This document shows, one piece after another, positions 53,855-62,898 of a stretch of 64,000 nt of DNA. This DNA comes from Aliarcobacter thereius LMG 24486 (GTDB taxonomy: Bacteria; Campylobacterota; Campylobacteria; Campylobacterales; Arcobacteraceae). Position 1 is the first letter of the stretch. Each line of letters starts with the position of its first letter. The translations under genes and the position numbers were made by a program. Location: positions 1,798,001 through 1,862,000 of the forward strand of contig NZ_CP035926.1 in NCBI RefSeq assembly GCF_004214815.1. Reading direction: 5' to 3'. The notes below the pieces were generated by a model. The model was not told the origin of the DNA. It was given only the letters and a program-made list of their open reading frames with translations, and did not search any database.

Positions 53855-54550
53855 ATGTACAATAGAGATTATTTAACTGATAATTCATCTTCACATTCAA
53901 ACGAGTCTTCACAGGCTTATTTAATTAGCTTTTTAAAAGCTACATATCAACTATTTGCTGGTTCATTATTAGCTGCTACTGCAGGAGCTTATATTGGTTT
54001 AGGTTTAGTTCACTTTATAGCAGGTCCAATGATGTGGGTACTTTTTGCTATTGAGTTAGCTTTAATATTTTTCGTAATTCCAAGAGTAAAACATACTCCA
54101 GGTGTAAATCTTGCAGTTTTATTTGCATTTACATTTATTACAGGTCTTACAATTGCTCCACTATTAACATCAATTTTTGCAATGCCAGGTGGTGCTTCAA
54201 TTGTTGGTCAAGCATTTTTAATGACTTCAATTGCTTTTGGTGGAATTTCAATGTTTGCAATGACAACTAAAAAAGATTTCTCATTTATGGGTAAATTTTT
54301 GTTTATTGCACTAATTATAATGATTGTTGCTGGTATTTCAAATATCTTTATTCAATCTTCAATGATGCAATTAGTAATTGCAAGTGCAGGAGCTCTTCTG
54401 TTTTCAGCATTTATTCTTTACGATACACAAAATATTATTAAAGGAAATTACGATTCTCCAGTTGAAGCTGCATTGTCTCTATATTTAGATTTCTTTAATC
54501 TATTTATATCATTACTTCAAATATTAGGAATTATGAAAAACAATGAGTAA
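53855..54550 (+). CDS. Bax inhibitor-1/YccA family membrane protein
   Basis: A 231-residue inner-membrane protein with seven hydrophobic segments and a polar N-terminus of about 25 residues. The pattern of helices, SAFILYDTQNIIKGNYDSPVEAALSLYLDFFNLFISLLQ at the C-terminus, is the BI-1 (UPF0005) signature. In E. coli, YccA modulates the FtsH protease; others leak calcium or protons. AAGGAAGGG precedes the ATG. The gene is single and ends in a hairpin terminator. Confidence 0.92.
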   Translation: MYNRDYLTDNSSSHSNESSQAYLISFLKATYQLFAGSLLAATAGAYIGLGLVHFIAGPMMWVLFAIELALIFFVIPRVKHTPGVNLAVLFAFTFITGLTIAPLLTSIFAMPGGASIVGQAFLMTSIAFGGISMFAMTTKKDFSFMGKFLFIALIIMIVAGISNIFIQSSMMQLVIASAGALLFSAFILYDTQNIIKGNYDSPVEAALSLYLDFFNLFISLLQILGIMKNNE

Positions 54551-54579
54551 ATAAAAGACTAGGGAACTAGTCTTTTATT
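54550..54579. terminator. Bidirectional terminator overlapping the bioC stop
   Basis: A perfect 13 base stem (54550-54562 with 54567-54579) with a GGAA tetraloop and T-rich flanks. The bioC stop codon lies within the hairpin. Confidence 0.85.
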
Positions 54580-55256
54580 GCTTTTATAAATATAACCTCA
54601 AATTCTAAATAATTTAAATCATACTCTTTATATAACTTTTTAGCATTTTCAAATGATAGTGTTGCACTTGAACTTACACCTGATTTTTTAATATAAGAAA
54701 ATAACTCTTTTTTTGAATCAAACTCTAATTTATAAGTTATAAGTTCAAATTTACATTCATAATATTTATTGAATGCTTCTTTAATACTTTCTTCATCTAA
54801 TATTGGTGATTTTGTATTTGTTATATTTTGAATAGTTTTAAATGTATTTGATGTAAATAAAACTGCATTTATCTCTTTTGTTATATATGATAAGTTTTCA
54901 ACTATTTTTGAAAGATTACTTGACCATTGAAGTGCAGATGAAGATAAAACCATATCAAATTTATATTTATTTATCTCATTAAAAAACTCTTCACTATCAA
55001 AATCAAAACATTTTACCTCAAGATTTTTACTTTTTGGATGAAGTTCACACATATCTTTTGAAGCATCTATTGCTAAATATTTATCAAATCCCCAAGATAT
55101 ATTTGAAAATATCTGTCCACTTCCACAACCAAGTTCTAAAATAGTTTTTGGATTTGATTTGATTTCTCTAACTAATGATTTTGCACAAATTTGTTGAATT
55201 ATATTATTTGATTTATACTCATTTGCATATTTACTGAATTGATTTTTACTTTTCAT
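54567..55256 (-). CDS. bioC: Malonyl-ACP O-methyltransferase BioC
   Basis: A class I SAM methyltransferase of 229 residues. Motif I is LELGCGSGQIF (near 41), followed by AIDASKDM and FDMVLSSSALQWSSNL, the BioC-like post-motif containing the conserved ALQW. The N-terminal FSKYANEYKSNNIIQ also matches BioC. It would methylate malonyl-ACP to start pimeloyl synthesis for biotin, which is finished by BioB (22715). No other bio genes are adjacent. Confidence 0.82.
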   Translation of the reverse strand: MKSKNQFSKYANEYKSNNIIQQICAKSLVREIKSNPKTILELGCGSGQIFSNISWGFDKYLAIDASKDMCELHPKSKNLEVKCFDFDSEEFFNEINKYKFDMVLSSSALQWSSNLSKIVENLSYITKEINAVLFTSNTFKTIQNITNTKSPILDEESIKEAFNKYYECKFELITYKLEFDSKKELFSYIKKSGVSSSATLSFENAKKLYKEYDLNYLEFEVIFIKAIKD

Positions 55257-55351
55257 TTAGATCTTTAATTAAAAATTTAAGTTCTATTTTAGCTTGTTCT
55301 TAATAAGTATTGGATAAAATTGACACCATTTTTAAAAAAGGAATATAGATT

Positions 55352-55681
55352 ATGACATCTACACTTTTAATAGTTCAGTTCGTTTTAGCAGTACTAATAG
55401 TGATTGTAGTACTACTTCAAAAAAGCTCAAGTATTGGGCTAGGAGCATATAGTGGAAGCAATGACTCTTTGTTTGGTGCAAAAGGACCAGCAAATTTCTT
55501 ATCAAAAGCAACTATGGTTCTAGGTATTGTTTTTGTAATAAATACTTTAATTTTAGGTTATGTTTATAACCAAGAGAAAAATAAAAGTGCAGTTGATAAT
55601 GTAAAAATAGAATCATTAATTCCAGCAAAACCAGTAGAAAACAATTCAACACCTGCCCCAACAGTACCTGAAGTAAAATAG
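55352..55681 (+). CDS. secG: Protein translocase subunit SecG
   Basis: A 109-residue inner-membrane subunit of the SecYEG translocon. Two membrane helices (about 5-22 and 50-70) flank the conserved loop with QKSSSIGLGAYSGSNDSLFGAKGPANFL. The C-terminal tail is Pro/Ala-rich. It leads secG-frr-pyrE, an order also seen in Campylobacter. Confidence 0.94.
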   Translation: MTSTLLIVQFVLAVLIVIVVLLQKSSSIGLGAYSGSNDSLFGAKGPANFLSKATMVLGIVFVINTLILGYVYNQEKNKSAVDNVKIESLIPAKPVENNSTPAPTVPEVK

Positions 55682-55696
55682 TTAAGGAGATTTTTT

Positions 55697-56254
55697 ATGT
55701 TAGAAGAGATTTATTCACAAACAAAAGAGCAAATGGAGAAATCTATTGATTCTTTGAAAAGAGATTACAAAACTTTAAGAACAGGTAAAGTAAATGTAAA
55801 TATTTTAGATAATATCAAAGTTGATTATTATGGAACTATGACGGATTTAAGTCAAGTTGGTTCAGTTTTAGCAACTGATGCTACAACGATTACAATAAAC
55901 CCTTGGGAAAAAAATCTTTTAGGTCTTATTGAAAAAGCTATTCAAACAGCTAATATTGGGGTTAATCCAAATAACAATGGAGAATCTATAAAACTATTTT
56001 TTCCTCCAATGACTGTTGAACAAAGACAAGAAACTGCGAAACAAGCAAAAGTTATGACAGATAATGCAAAAGTTGCTATTAGAAATATTAGACAAAATGC
56101 AAATACAAAAGTTAAAAATCTTTTAAAAGATAAAGAGATTACAGAAGATGATAACAAAAAAGCACAAGATGAAATTCAAAAAATAACTGATGGTTTTGTT
56201 GCAAAAGCAGATGAAACTCTAAAAGCAAAAGAGAAAGAAATTTTAACGGTATAA
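55697..56254 (+). CDS. frr: Ribosome recycling factor
   Basis: Splits post-termination ribosomes with EF-G. The 185 residues have the family motifs [30 protein letters not shown] and [17 protein letters not shown] lies 8 bases before the ATG. pyrE follows 2 bases after the stop. Confidence 0.97.
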   Translation: MLEEIYSQTKEQMEKSIDSLKRDYKTLRTGKVNVNILDNIKVDYYGTMTDLSQVGSVLATDATTITINPWEKNLLGLIEKAIQTANIGVNPNNNGESIKLFFPPMTVEQRQETAKQAKVMTDNAKVAIRNIRQNANTKVKNLLKDKEITEDDNKKAQDEIQKITDGFVAKADETLKAKEKEILTV

Positions 56255-56256
56255 AT

Positions 56257-56865
56257 ATGAATATAGAACAAATTTACAAAGATGCAAATGCTCTATTAGA
56301 AGGACATTTTAAATTAAGCAGTGGAAATCACTCATCATTTTATCTTCAAAGTGCAAAGGTTTTGGAAGACCCAAAAACTGCTAAAATTTTAGCAGAGAAA
56401 CTTGCAGTTGAAATAAAAAAATCTGGTATTAAAATTGATGCTGTTTGTGCTCCTGCTCTTGGTGGACTTATTGCTGGTTTCGCTTTAGCAAGTGCTTTAG
56501 ATGTAAGATTTATTTTTGCAGAAAGAGTTGAAAAAGAGATGACAATCAGAAGAGGATTTGAAGTAAAATCTGGTGAGAGATATCTTGTTTGTGAAGATAT
56601 TATTACAACTGGTGGAAGTGCTTTAGAAGCAGCTGCTCAAATCATAAAAGATGGTGGAGAAGTTGTAGCTTATGCAGCTTTAGCAAATAGAGGTTTTTGT
56701 CAAAGAGTTGGAAGTAATATTGAAAGAAAAGATAATTGTAAACTACCTTTAGATAAACCACTTTTTGCTTTAGAAGATTTTGCATTTGAGATGTATAGTC
56801 CAGAAAACTGTCCTATGTGCAAAAATGGAAGTATTGCTATAAAACCTGGTAGCCGAGGGAACTAA
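56257..56865 (+). CDS. pyrE: Orotate phosphoribosyltransferase
   Basis: Makes orotidine monophosphate in pyrimidine synthesis. The 202 residues carry the PRPP motif [17 protein letters not shown] and a [13 protein letters not shown] start, as in the Campylobacterota form. A C-terminal [10 protein letters not shown] adds a Cys pair often seen in this branch. It overlaps the RDD gene by 1 base. Confidence 0.95.
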   Translation: MNIEQIYKDANALLEGHFKLSSGNHSSFYLQSAKVLEDPKTAKILAEKLAVEIKKSGIKIDAVCAPALGGLIAGFALASALDVRFIFAERVEKEMTIRRGFEVKSGERYLVCEDIITTGGSALEAAAQIIKDGGEVVAYAALANRGFCQRVGSNIERKDNCKLPLDKPLFALEDFAFEMYSPENCPMCKNGSIAIKPGSRGN

Positions 56866-57347
56866 TGGCAAAATGGAGAGATGTAAAACAAAAAAGATTA
56901 GATAAAACTCTTTTTGAAAAGAACTCTCCAAAACATAATCCTACAAATCTAGCATCTGTTTCTCAAAGATTTAAAGCCTTTTTAACTGATTCATTTTTAG
57001 TTACAACTCCTATTATGTATATTGTTATTTATCTAATTATGGGTGGAGGAGAAGGCTTTTCTTTAAATAGATCTCTTGGTTGGAGTATTATTCTATTTGC
57101 TACTTTTGTAATAATAGGAATATTTTGGCTTAAGAATGGTCAAACTCCTGGGTTAAAAGCTTATAATATAAAACTTGTAGATGCAAAAACTGAAGATAGA
57201 ATTTCTGTTTTTCAAGCATTTATAAGATTTTTTTCTACACTATTTGCAATAATTTTATTTGCTCCAATGTTTTTTGTATTTTTTAATAAAAACAAAAAAA
57301 CTTTTCAAGATATAGTTTCAAATACAAAAATCATTATTGAAAAATAA
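56865..57347 (+). CDS. RDD family membrane protein
   Basis: A 160-residue protein with three membrane helices (about 42-60, 75-92, 120-138). The RDD pattern appears as RFKAFLTDSFLVTTP, with Arg and Asp conserved at the start of the first helix and GQTPGLKAYNIKLVD after the second. RDD proteins are mostly uncharacterised; some are Na+/H+ antiporters. It overlaps both neighbours by one base, so it is translated with pyrE and the MFS gene. Confidence 0.88.
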   Translation: MAKWRDVKQKRLDKTLFEKNSPKHNPTNLASVSQRFKAFLTDSFLVTTPIMYIVIYLIMGGGEGFSLNRSLGWSIILFATFVIIGIFWLKNGQTPGLKAYNIKLVDAKTEDRISVFQAFIRFFSTLFAIILFAPMFFVFFNKNKKTFQDIVSNTKIIIEK

Positions 57348-58429
57348 TGCTATTTTTTAATATCTCTGCTTTTTATTTTTTTTACTTTGCTGCTGTTGGA
57401 GTATATGTAATATTTTTACCAAAAGTACTAAATGATATTGGTTATAGTGCTTTTGATATTGGTATTATTTTAGCAGTAGCACCTTTGATGAAATTTTTAA
57501 TGCCTTTTTTGTTTTTAAAACATATTAGTTTAAATAGGAAAATGTTTAAAAAAGCTCTTTTTTTAACAGTTTTTTCTGTTTCACTATTTTATTTAACAAT
57601 AGAAAACTTTTATATATTTATGCTAAATAATGCAATTTTGGCAGCTTGTTTATCATTGATTTTACCCTATCTTGAAGTTACAACTGTAACTCTTTTAGGA
57701 AGAGATAAATATGGGAAAGCAAGACTTTTTGGCTCTATTGGTTTTGCACTTATAGCACTTATTTTAGCAAAAGTTTTAAGCACTCCTTTTGTAGCACTTC
57801 ATTACTATTTAGCTATTGTTGTTTTAGTTGTTGTTTTTGCTTTACTTCTTTTAAAAAATGATTTTGAAGATAAATTAAATCCAATTAGTGATGAAGTTTT
57901 TTCATTTTTAAAGTATTTTGCTTTTTGGGCAAGTATATTTTTTATGCAAGTTAGTTTTGGTGGATTTTATAATTTCTTTACAATTTATGAATTAGAACAC
58001 GGTTTATCTCTAGAAATCATATCTTATCTTTGGGCTTTTGGTGTTTTATGCGAAATATTAATGCTCTATTTCCAAGCTCCAATTTTGAAAAACAACCTTT
58101 TATCTATAATTAAATTTTGTGTAGGAGTAACAGCTCTTAGATGGTTACTCCTATATCTCTATCCTGATTCATTAGAAATTGTCTTTTTGACTCAAGCAAT
58201 ACATGCATTCTCTTTTGCACTTTTTCATAGTGCTGTTGTAATATATCTTTATTCACTATATGACAATAAAAAATTAGCACAACAATTTATGTTTGGTGTG
58301 GGATATGGTTTAGGTGGTTTTGTAGGTGCTTTAGTTTCAGGAGCTACTTATGGAGAAAATCTATTTTTATATAGTGCATTTTTTGCATTATTATCTTTTA
58401 TTTCTATCTTTTTTATAAAAAAAAGTTAA
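57347..58429 (+). CDS. MFS transporter (MFS_1-like)
   Basis: A 360-residue inner-membrane protein with about 11-12 helices, short loops and the FYFFYFAAVGVYVIFLPKVL start typical of the nucleoside/phenylpropionate-permease-like MFS group. The substrate is unknown. It ends the secG operon. Confidence 0.82.
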   Translation: MLFFNISAFYFFYFAAVGVYVIFLPKVLNDIGYSAFDIGIILAVAPLMKFLMPFLFLKHISLNRKMFKKALFLTVFSVSLFYLTIENFYIFMLNNAILAACLSLILPYLEVTTVTLLGRDKYGKARLFGSIGFALIALILAKVLSTPFVALHYYLAIVVLVVVFALLLLKNDFEDKLNPISDEVFSFLKYFAFWASIFFMQVSFGGFYNFFTIYELEHGLSLEIISYLWAFGVLCEILMLYFQAPILKNNLLSIIKFCVGVTALRWLLLYLYPDSLEIVFLTQAIHAFSFALFHSAVVIYLYSLYDNKKLAQQFMFGVGYGLGGFVGALVSGATYGENLFLYSAFFALLSFISIFFIKKS

Positions 58430-58510
58430 TTTAATACTTATTTAGATTAGTAACACGAAATATAAATAAACTTAAGGTACTATATTCAAAAAATTTTAAT
58501 AGGATGGATT

Positions 58511-59959
58511 ATGGGAAAAATTAAATTTTTTAGTGGTGAGAATATTCCTTTAGAAATGCATAAAGTAAGAATTGTTCAAAAGTTAAATTTACCTTGTATT
58601 GAAGATAGATTGAAGTTTATACAAGAAGCAGGAAACAATACTTTTTTACTAAATAATAGAGATGTATTTATGGATATGCTTACAGATAGTGGTGTAAATG
58701 CAATGAGTGACAATCAACAATCTGCTATGCTTATTGCTGATGATAGTTATGCAGGAAGTGAAACATTTACAAGATTGGAAAAAACTTTAGAAGATATTTT
58801 CCAAACAAAATATTTTTTACCAGCTCACCAAGGAAGAGCTTGTGAAAATATATTAGCTCAAGTATTTGTAGAAAAAGGAACTGTTGTTCCAATGAACTAT
58901 CACTTTACAACAACAATGGCTCATATTGTACTAAATGGTGGTTCTATTGAAGAGATTGTTATTGATGAAGGTATCAAAGTTACAAGTAAACATCCATTCA
59001 AAGGAAATATGGACTTAGATAAATTAAGAGCTGTAATTAAATCTTATGGCAAAGATAAAGTTGCTTTTGTAAGAATGGAAGCTGGTACAAACTTAATTGG
59101 TGGACAACCATTCTCTTTACAAAATCTAAAAGATGTTAAAAAAATCTGTGAAGAGAATAATCTTTTACTTATTTTAGATGCTAGTTTATTATCTGATAAT
59201 TTACATTTTATAAAACAAAGAGAAGAAGCTTGTAAAAATATGAGTATAAAAGAGATTACACAAGAGATGATATCACTTTGTGATGTTACATATTTTTCTG
59301 CTAGAAAACTAGGTTTCTCAAGAGGTGGTGGAATTTGTACAAATAACAAAAATTTATATATGAAAATGAGAGAACTAGTAACATTATATGAAGGTTTCTT
59401 AACATATGGTGGAATGTCTGTTAGAGAGATGGAAGCACTTAGAATTGGTCTTGAAGAAACTATGGATGAAGATATTATAGGTCAAGGTCCTTTATTTATT
59501 GAATATATGGTAAATGAACTTGATAAAAAAGGTGTTCCTGTAATAACTCCAGCTGGTGGTTTAGGTTGTCATATAAATGCTATGGAATTTGTAAAACATC
59601 TTCCTCAATCGCAATATCCAGCTGGGGCATTAGCAAGTGCTTTATATATTGTAAGTGGTGTAAGAGGAATGGAAAGAGGTAGCTTATCTGAGCAAAGAGA
59701 TGAAAATGGAAATGAAGTTTTCTCAAATATGGAGCTACTAAGACTTGCAATGCCAAGAAGAGTGTTTACACTTTCTCAAGTTAAATATGCTATTGATAGA
59801 ATAGAATGGCTTTATAAAAACAAAGAGCTAATTGGTGGTTTAAAATTTGTTGAAGAGCCAAAAACTCTAAGATTTTTCTTTGGAAGACTTGAAGCTACAT
59901 CAAACTGGCAAGATGAATTAGTAAAAGCATTTAGAAAAGATTTTCCAGATAGCTTATAA
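58511..59959 (+). CDS. tnaA: Tryptophanase-family beta-eliminating lyase
   Basis: A PLP enzyme of 482 residues in the tryptophanase/tyrosine phenol-lyase family. The phosphate loop AHQGRACEN (105-113), Asp223 in ILDAS, and Lys266 in YFSARKLGF line up with the family, although the enteric SAKKDAM sequence reads SARKLGF here. It probably cleaves tryptophan to indole, pyruvate and ammonia; tyrosine as substrate cannot be ruled out. No tnaC-like leader or tnaB permease is nearby. AGGATGG precedes the ATG, and the gene appears monocistronic. Confidence 0.85.
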   Translation: MGKIKFFSGENIPLEMHKVRIVQKLNLPCIEDRLKFIQEAGNNTFLLNNRDVFMDMLTDSGVNAMSDNQQSAMLIADDSYAGSETFTRLEKTLEDIFQTKYFLPAHQGRACENILAQVFVEKGTVVPMNYHFTTTMAHIVLNGGSIEEIVIDEGIKVTSKHPFKGNMDLDKLRAVIKSYGKDKVAFVRMEAGTNLIGGQPFSLQNLKDVKKICEENNLLLILDASLLSDNLHFIKQREEACKNMSIKEITQEMISLCDVTYFSARKLGFSRGGGICTNNKNLYMKMRELVTLYEGFLTYGGMSVREMEALRIGLEETMDEDIIGQGPLFIEYMVNELDKKGVPVITPAGGLGCHINAMEFVKHLPQSQYPAGALASALYIVSGVRGMERGSLSEQRDENGNEVFSNMELLRLAMPRRVFTLSQVKYAIDRIEWLYKNKELIGGLKFVEEPKTLRFFFGRLEATSNWQDELVKAFRKDFPDSL

Positions 59960-60006
59960 TTTTATAGAATAGAGTAATTCTCTATTCTAATTTTGAAGGG
60001 ATTTTT

Positions 60007-60159
60007 ATGCAAACATTTATGACTATTTTATTTATTCTTTTATCTGTAATAGCTATGTTTTTGACTCTTTTGGGAATTAAATATTTTTTACATATGACTG
60101 ATTATAAGAATAGAAAGAAAGATGGAAGTGAAGATGATAAATTTAAGAAATTTGATTAA
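60007..60159 (+). CDS. Small membrane protein, 50 aa
   Basis: A short gene starting MQTFMTILFILLSV with one membrane helix (about 5-30) and a charged tail (YKNRKKDGSEDDKF). GAAGGGA lies 7 bases before the ATG. It is 47 bases after the tryptophanase gene and may be co-transcribed. I do not recognise the family. Confidence 0.65.
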   Translation: MQTFMTILFILLSVIAMFLTLLGIKYFLHMTDYKNRKKDGSEDDKFKKFD

Positions 60160-60170
60160 TCATCTTTTTT
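60131..60170. terminator. Weak hairpin between convergent genes
   Basis: An 8 base stem (60131-60138 with 60159-60166) with a 20 base loop followed by TTTTC. It overlaps the end of the small membrane gene. Confidence 0.35.
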
Positions 60171-60177
60171 CTTAAAC

Positions 60178-61146
60178 TTATATCCACTTATTTCTTTTAA
60201 ATAATAAAAACTGAAAAACAACAACGAAAAGCAAAATCACACTAAATATTAAAAAAGCATTTTCATTTGATGAACCAGGAATTCCACCTACATTTATTCC
60301 CAAAAGTCCTGTCAAAAAAGTAAGTGGTAAAAATGTTGCTGATATGATTGCTAACATATACATCTTTTTATTTATATCTTCACTTAAACGATTTCTTAGC
60401 TCTTCTTGTATTAGAATTACTTTATCACGAATTGTATCAAGCTCCTCAATATGTCTTATTAATTGATCATTTGTCTCTCTTATTTCAACTCTTTGATACT
60501 CATCTATCCAAGATATTTTCTCATTTGAAAGTTTAATTAGTGCCTCTTTTTGAGGAGATAGATATCTTTTTAGAACAATAGATTCTCTTCTTATTTTTAA
60601 TATCTCATTTCTAAATTCAAGACTTTTCATATCTATTATATTTTCTTCTAAATAATCTGTCCTATCTTGTATTTGCTCGATAGTATCATCCATTCTATCA
60701 ATCATTTTATATGTAAGTTCTACTAAAAATTGAGAAGAACTTTTAACCCCAATTCCATTTTTAAGCTCATCAATTATCTCTTCAACTGATAAAATCATCT
60801 CTTTACTTGTAGATATAATAAGATTTTCTGAAATATAAAGCCTAATTGATTTCATATCTTCTGGATTTGCATCTGCATCAAGATTTACTCCTCTTAAAGA
60901 TAGAAGTAAATTATCTTTTAAAACTATCATTCTAGGTCTTGTTTCATCTGCTAAAAGTGCATCAACTGCTACATCTTCTATTTCACTTCTATTTGTTATC
61001 CAATCTATTGCATCATCTTTTGTATAATCAAAATGTAACCACAAAAGATTTTCACTATTTTTATATTCGCTTATCTCTTCAAAAACTATCTCTTTTGCAT
61101 AAGACTTTCTATCTAATACAAAGCCTCTAAATGATTTTATCTGCAT
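60178..61146 (-). CDS. zntB: CorA/ZntB-type divalent metal transporter
   Basis: A 322-residue protein: a large cytoplasmic domain (1-255, with a long helix near 190-250) and two C-terminal membrane helices. The pore motif is GIN (FLTGLLGINVGGIPG) rather than the GMN of CorA, and it ends KRNKWI; both are closer to ZntB, a zinc transporter. Metal choice cannot be decided by reading. Confidence 0.82.
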   Translation of the reverse strand: MQIKSFRGFVLDRKSYAKEIVFEEISEYKNSENLLWLHFDYTKDDAIDWITNRSEIEDVAVDALLADETRPRMIVLKDNLLLSLRGVNLDADANPEDMKSIRLYISENLIISTSKEMILSVEEIIDELKNGIGVKSSSQFLVELTYKMIDRMDDTIEQIQDRTDYLEENIIDMKSLEFRNEILKIRRESIVLKRYLSPQKEALIKLSNEKISWIDEYQRVEIRETNDQLIRHIEELDTIRDKVILIQEELRNRLSEDINKKMYMLAIISATFLPLTFLTGLLGINVGGIPGSSNENAFLIFSVILLFVVVFQFLLFKRNKWI

Positions 61147-61149
61147 TCT

Positions 61150-61887
61150 TTATCCTATATTATAAACTATCTCTTTTTTTAATCTCTTCTGTGCTATTTC
61201 AACAATACTAAGATTTTCTATTTGCATATTTAAAAGCTCATCAAAGTTTTTTATACTATTTTGTGCCATTAATTTTAGAACTTCTCCTCTATATGCTTTT
61301 GCAAAATGACTAACAACTTTACCATCTTTTATAAATTTCATTGTGTAATATGCTTTCTTTATATTATAAAACTTCTCATAAAATCCTGCTCTTAAATCTA
61401 AAATATCTTCATCTTTTAAATATTCATCAAGTACTTCACTAAAATTCTCATTGTAAAACTTATCTATTCTTAGATTATTAAAAGTTTCACCTTGTTTTAA
61501 TTTATAATCAGGAATTTTATCACTAGCTTTTAAAACTCCAAAAAGATTTGAAAAGATAAGAGTATTTTCATCTATATATTTTTTCTCATCATCTTTTAAT
61601 AATTCATATTTTAAATAATCATAAGCAACACCTGTATATCTTTGTATAGCTTTCATAGTTTCTTGAGAAAATATATCTGTTTGATATTTGTTTATAATAT
61701 CATCTTTCTTTGTTCCAAAAAGTTTTACCAACTCAAGATTTGATGCTTTTTTTATAAAATCATTATATAAACTTAATATTTCAAATCTTTTTTCATATAA
61801 ATCTTTGAAAATAAAACTATTTTTATCTATATATTCATCTATTCCACCACAAATTTTTGTCTCACTTGGAGAAAATAAGATTTTCAT
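61150..61887 (-). CDS. yaaA: Peroxide stress protein YaaA
   Basis: A 245-residue protein of the YaaA (DUF328) family, which in E. coli limits free iron during peroxide stress. The start MKILFSPSETK and the segments VAYDYLKY, NLFGVLKASDKIPDYKL, LDLRAGFYEKFY and HFAKAYRGEVL are family hallmarks. It is three bases upstream of zntB on the same strand, so the two are co-transcribed. Confidence 0.9.
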   Translation of the reverse strand: MKILFSPSETKICGGIDEYIDKNSFIFKDLYEKRFEILSLYNDFIKKASNLELVKLFGTKKDDIINKYQTDIFSQETMKAIQRYTGVAYDYLKYELLKDDEKKYIDENTLIFSNLFGVLKASDKIPDYKLKQGETFNNLRIDKFYNENFSEVLDEYLKDEDILDLRAGFYEKFYNIKKAYYTMKFIKDGKVVSHFAKAYRGEVLKLMAQNSIKNFDELLNMQIENLSIVEIAQKRLKKEIVYNIG

Positions 61888-61994
61888 TTTTATCCTTACT
61901 TCTTCTAACCATAATTTACTAAGCTTTATTATACAATTAGAGTCTAAATACTACTCTTGTATTATGCTTACAAAGTGAAAGAATATGAATAATT

Positions 61995-62840
61995 ATGAAA
62001 AAAAATGATTTAAAACAATATATATTAATAATATTAGGTTCCTTTTCTTTATCTTTTGGTGCTGTTGCTTTTTACTCACCAAATGAGATAATTTCAGGTG
62101 GAGGAATAGGTATTTCGCTTATGCTTCACTTCTTATTTCCAGATATTACTCTTGGAATTTTTATGGCATTAGTTAGTACTCCTTTTCTAATATTATCTTA
62201 TATATTTTTTGGAAAATACTACTTATTTAAAACATTTATAGTAGTTGTTTTATTATCAACTTTTACAGATATCTTAAAAGAAATTTTAAAAATTGATGCA
62301 ATTACAAATGATATCTTATTAGCTGCTATTTTTGGTGGTATATTCATTGGTCTTGGAATTGGGCTTATAATTAAAGGTAGAGCTTCAACAGGAAGTACTT
62401 CTGTAATAGGAGAAATCTTAGCAAAGAAAACAAAATATAAAGCAGCAGAAGTTTTATTAACTATTGATGCTTTTATTATGTTGGCATCAGTTTTTGTATA
62501 TCAAGATATTGATAAATCACTTTATAGTCTGCTTAGTGTTTATATAGGAATGAAAGTTCTTGATATTTTACTAACAGGTCGTCCTTCTAAAAAGATTGTA
62601 AATATTATTTCTACAAATGTAGAAGTATTAAAAGAGCAAATTAGGGATAAAATTGAAGAGCACGGAACAATCTTAACTGGAATTGGTCTACATCAAGCTC
62701 AAAATAAAACTATAATTTATGTAACAGTTGAAGCAAGTAAAATTGAACTTCTAAGAGATTTAATAAGAAAATATGATCCAGACGCTTTTATGATAATCTC
62801 TGAAGCATCTGAATTTATGGGAAGAGATAATAGTATTTAA
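61995..62840 (+). CDS. YitT family membrane protein (DUF161/DUF2179)
   Basis: A 281-residue protein with five to six membrane helices in the first 190 residues (start LIILGSFSLSFGAVAFYSPNEIISGGGIG-type motif) and a cytoplasmic DUF2179 domain (about 205-275). The YitT family is widespread; its function is unknown. Confidence 0.88.
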   Translation: MKKNDLKQYILIILGSFSLSFGAVAFYSPNEIISGGGIGISLMLHFLFPDITLGIFMALVSTPFLILSYIFFGKYYLFKTFIVVVLLSTFTDILKEILKIDAITNDILLAAIFGGIFIGLGIGLIIKGRASTGSTSVIGEILAKKTKYKAAEVLLTIDAFIMLASVFVYQDIDKSLYSLLSVYIGMKVLDILLTGRPSKKIVNIISTNVEVLKEQIRDKIEEHGTILTGIGLHQAQNKTIIYVTVEASKIELLRDLIRKYDPDAFMIISEASEFMGRDNSI

Positions 62841-62867
62841 ATTATTATTGTATATTTAAATACACTT

Positions 62868-62897
62868 TAGCTTAGAAATTAAATTCTAAGCTATTAT
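62868..62897. terminator. Hairpin between convergent YitT and TraF-like genes
   Basis: A perfect 10 base stem (62868-62877 with 62884-62893) with a 6 base loop. The flanks are T-rich in both directions. Confidence 0.55.
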
Positions 62898-62898
62898 C

